Positions 63,520-64,000 of a stretch of DNA of 64,000 nucleotides are shown here, piece by piece. How positions within the stretch are numbered: the first letter of the stretch is position 1; each line of letters begins with the position of its first letter. Below the pieces are notes generated by a model. The model was given only the letters and a program-made list of their open reading frames with translations. It searched no databases and had not been told where the DNA came from. The translations under genes were made by a program, and so were the position numbers. This DNA comes from Rachicladosporium sp. CCFEE 5018 (taxonomy: Eukaryota; Ascomycota; Dothideomycetes; Cladosporiales; Cladosporiaceae): the NCBI GenBank assembly GCA_002077045.2, contig KZ111143.1, forward strand, positions 939,097 to 1,003,096, in the 5' to 3' direction.

Positions 63520-64000
63520 TCACTCCAACCACTCATCCTCCCACATACCTCCCACCTCATCAACAGCCTGCCTCGCACTCCCCACAGCCCTCCACCCCGT
63601 CTCCACAGCCTTGCTCACCACACTAGTCCCGACCCAACCGCCCCATCTCCCCGCAACGGCCCCCGCGCCAGCCGTAGCAGCCGTCTTCCCGAAACCACCA
63701 CTCACGGCACTGGCAGGCGGGTAGCTACTTCGAAACATCCCAGGACGCAGGTCCGAGCGCATCATTTCGGGTGTGAGTTTGAAGCCAGGCTCCATGAAGC
63801 GCGGAACAGGGAGGACGTTGTGCTCGATGCCGAGGACGTGGTGGTATGCTACTTCGATCGCCTCACCAGCCCAGTTGAGCGTTGGTCGCCAGATTGGTCG
63901 GAGAGGGCGGAAGAGCAGCGTTGGGATCACGAAGGGCGAGCGCGGCGCATCGTTCCAGACGCCGTAGCCTTCCATCCGGCGGGCGTAGAAGGGGTGGCAG
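63520..64000 (-). CDS. Unrecognised protein, C-terminal part, runs off right edge
   Basis: The minus-strand frame is open from the window edge (..CHPFYARRMEGYGVWNDAPR) to TGA at 63520, so the Met at 63975 is probably internal. About 160 residues are visible. Aromatic- and Pro-rich segments (VIPTLLFRPLRPIWRPTLNW) are followed by GEAIEVAYHHVLGIEHNVLP, then Gly/Ala-rich turns (TAATAGAGAVAGRWGGWVG) that could be a membrane-associated helix, and an acidic end (GGMWEDEWLE). I cannot name the family from this part. Confidence 0.6.
   Translation of the reverse strand, partial: CHPFYARRMEGYGVWNDAPRSPFVIPTLLFRPLRPIWRPTLNWAGEAIEVAYHHVLGIEHNVLPVPRFMEPGFKLTPEMMRSDLRPGMFRSSYPPASAVSGGFGKTAATAGAGAVAGRWGGWVGTSVVSKAVETGWRAVGSARQAVDEVGGMWEDEWLE

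Overview
The window looks like nuclear DNA of a filamentous ascomycete. I infer a Dothideomycete of the Capnodiales or black-yeast type, but not a species. The reasons are short introns of mostly 42-65 nt with GT..AG ends and CTNAC-like branch sites, GC-rich third codon positions, small intergenic gaps, and single-copy fungal genes (ARP5, ARP8, SLH1, NAN1/UTP17, DAD4, TOM6, SAM50, RPB10, NTF2, YIP1, HRI1, GAL1).

The window is a scaffold of three contigs joined by two runs of exactly 100 N (14210-14309 and 25478-25577). Contig A (1-14209) ends in 4,716 bp, 9494-14209, that reappear without visible difference at the start of contig C (25578-30293). Contig B (14310-25477) is a diverged second copy of 34062-45213 in contig C. 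The simplest reading is that A and C are one continuous locus whose overlap was not merged, and that B is the other haplotype or homeolog placed into the false gap. Genes in 9494-30293 should therefore not be counted as tandem duplicates without further evidence.

Layout. 0-10 kb: a cell-wall or polysaccharide group, with a GT2 membrane glycosyltransferase (running off the left edge), a membrane-anchored GH16 glucanase and a six-WSC-domain copper radical oxidase. 10.7-14.2 kb, and complete at 26.8-33.3 kb: TOM6 and the Slh1/ASCC3 helicase. 33.5-45.5 kb, with contig B as the second copy: ARP5, RPB10, NAN1/UTP17, DAD4, an FAD oxidoreductase, tRNA-Ala(TGC) and a disordered protein. 46.9-64 kb: YIP1 and HRI1 (convergent), two tandem secreted cysteine-rich paralogues, a hypothetical protein, SAM50, ARP8, NTF2, GAL1 and two unrecognised proteins, one running off the right edge.

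Several genes are visible only after splicing by eye: TOM6, DAD4, RPB10, NTF2, the two secreted paralogues, the 5' ends of ARP8 and SAM50, and the GT2 gene. The most unusual signals are the patchy divergence between the two copies (about 1-3% in some tracts, far higher in a sharply bounded 1.5-kb block of NAN1), one reading-frame break in each copy (NAN1 in C, the DAD4 N-terminus in B), and the lineage-specific-looking secreted pair. I see no mobile element, CRISPR array, rRNA or viral sequence.
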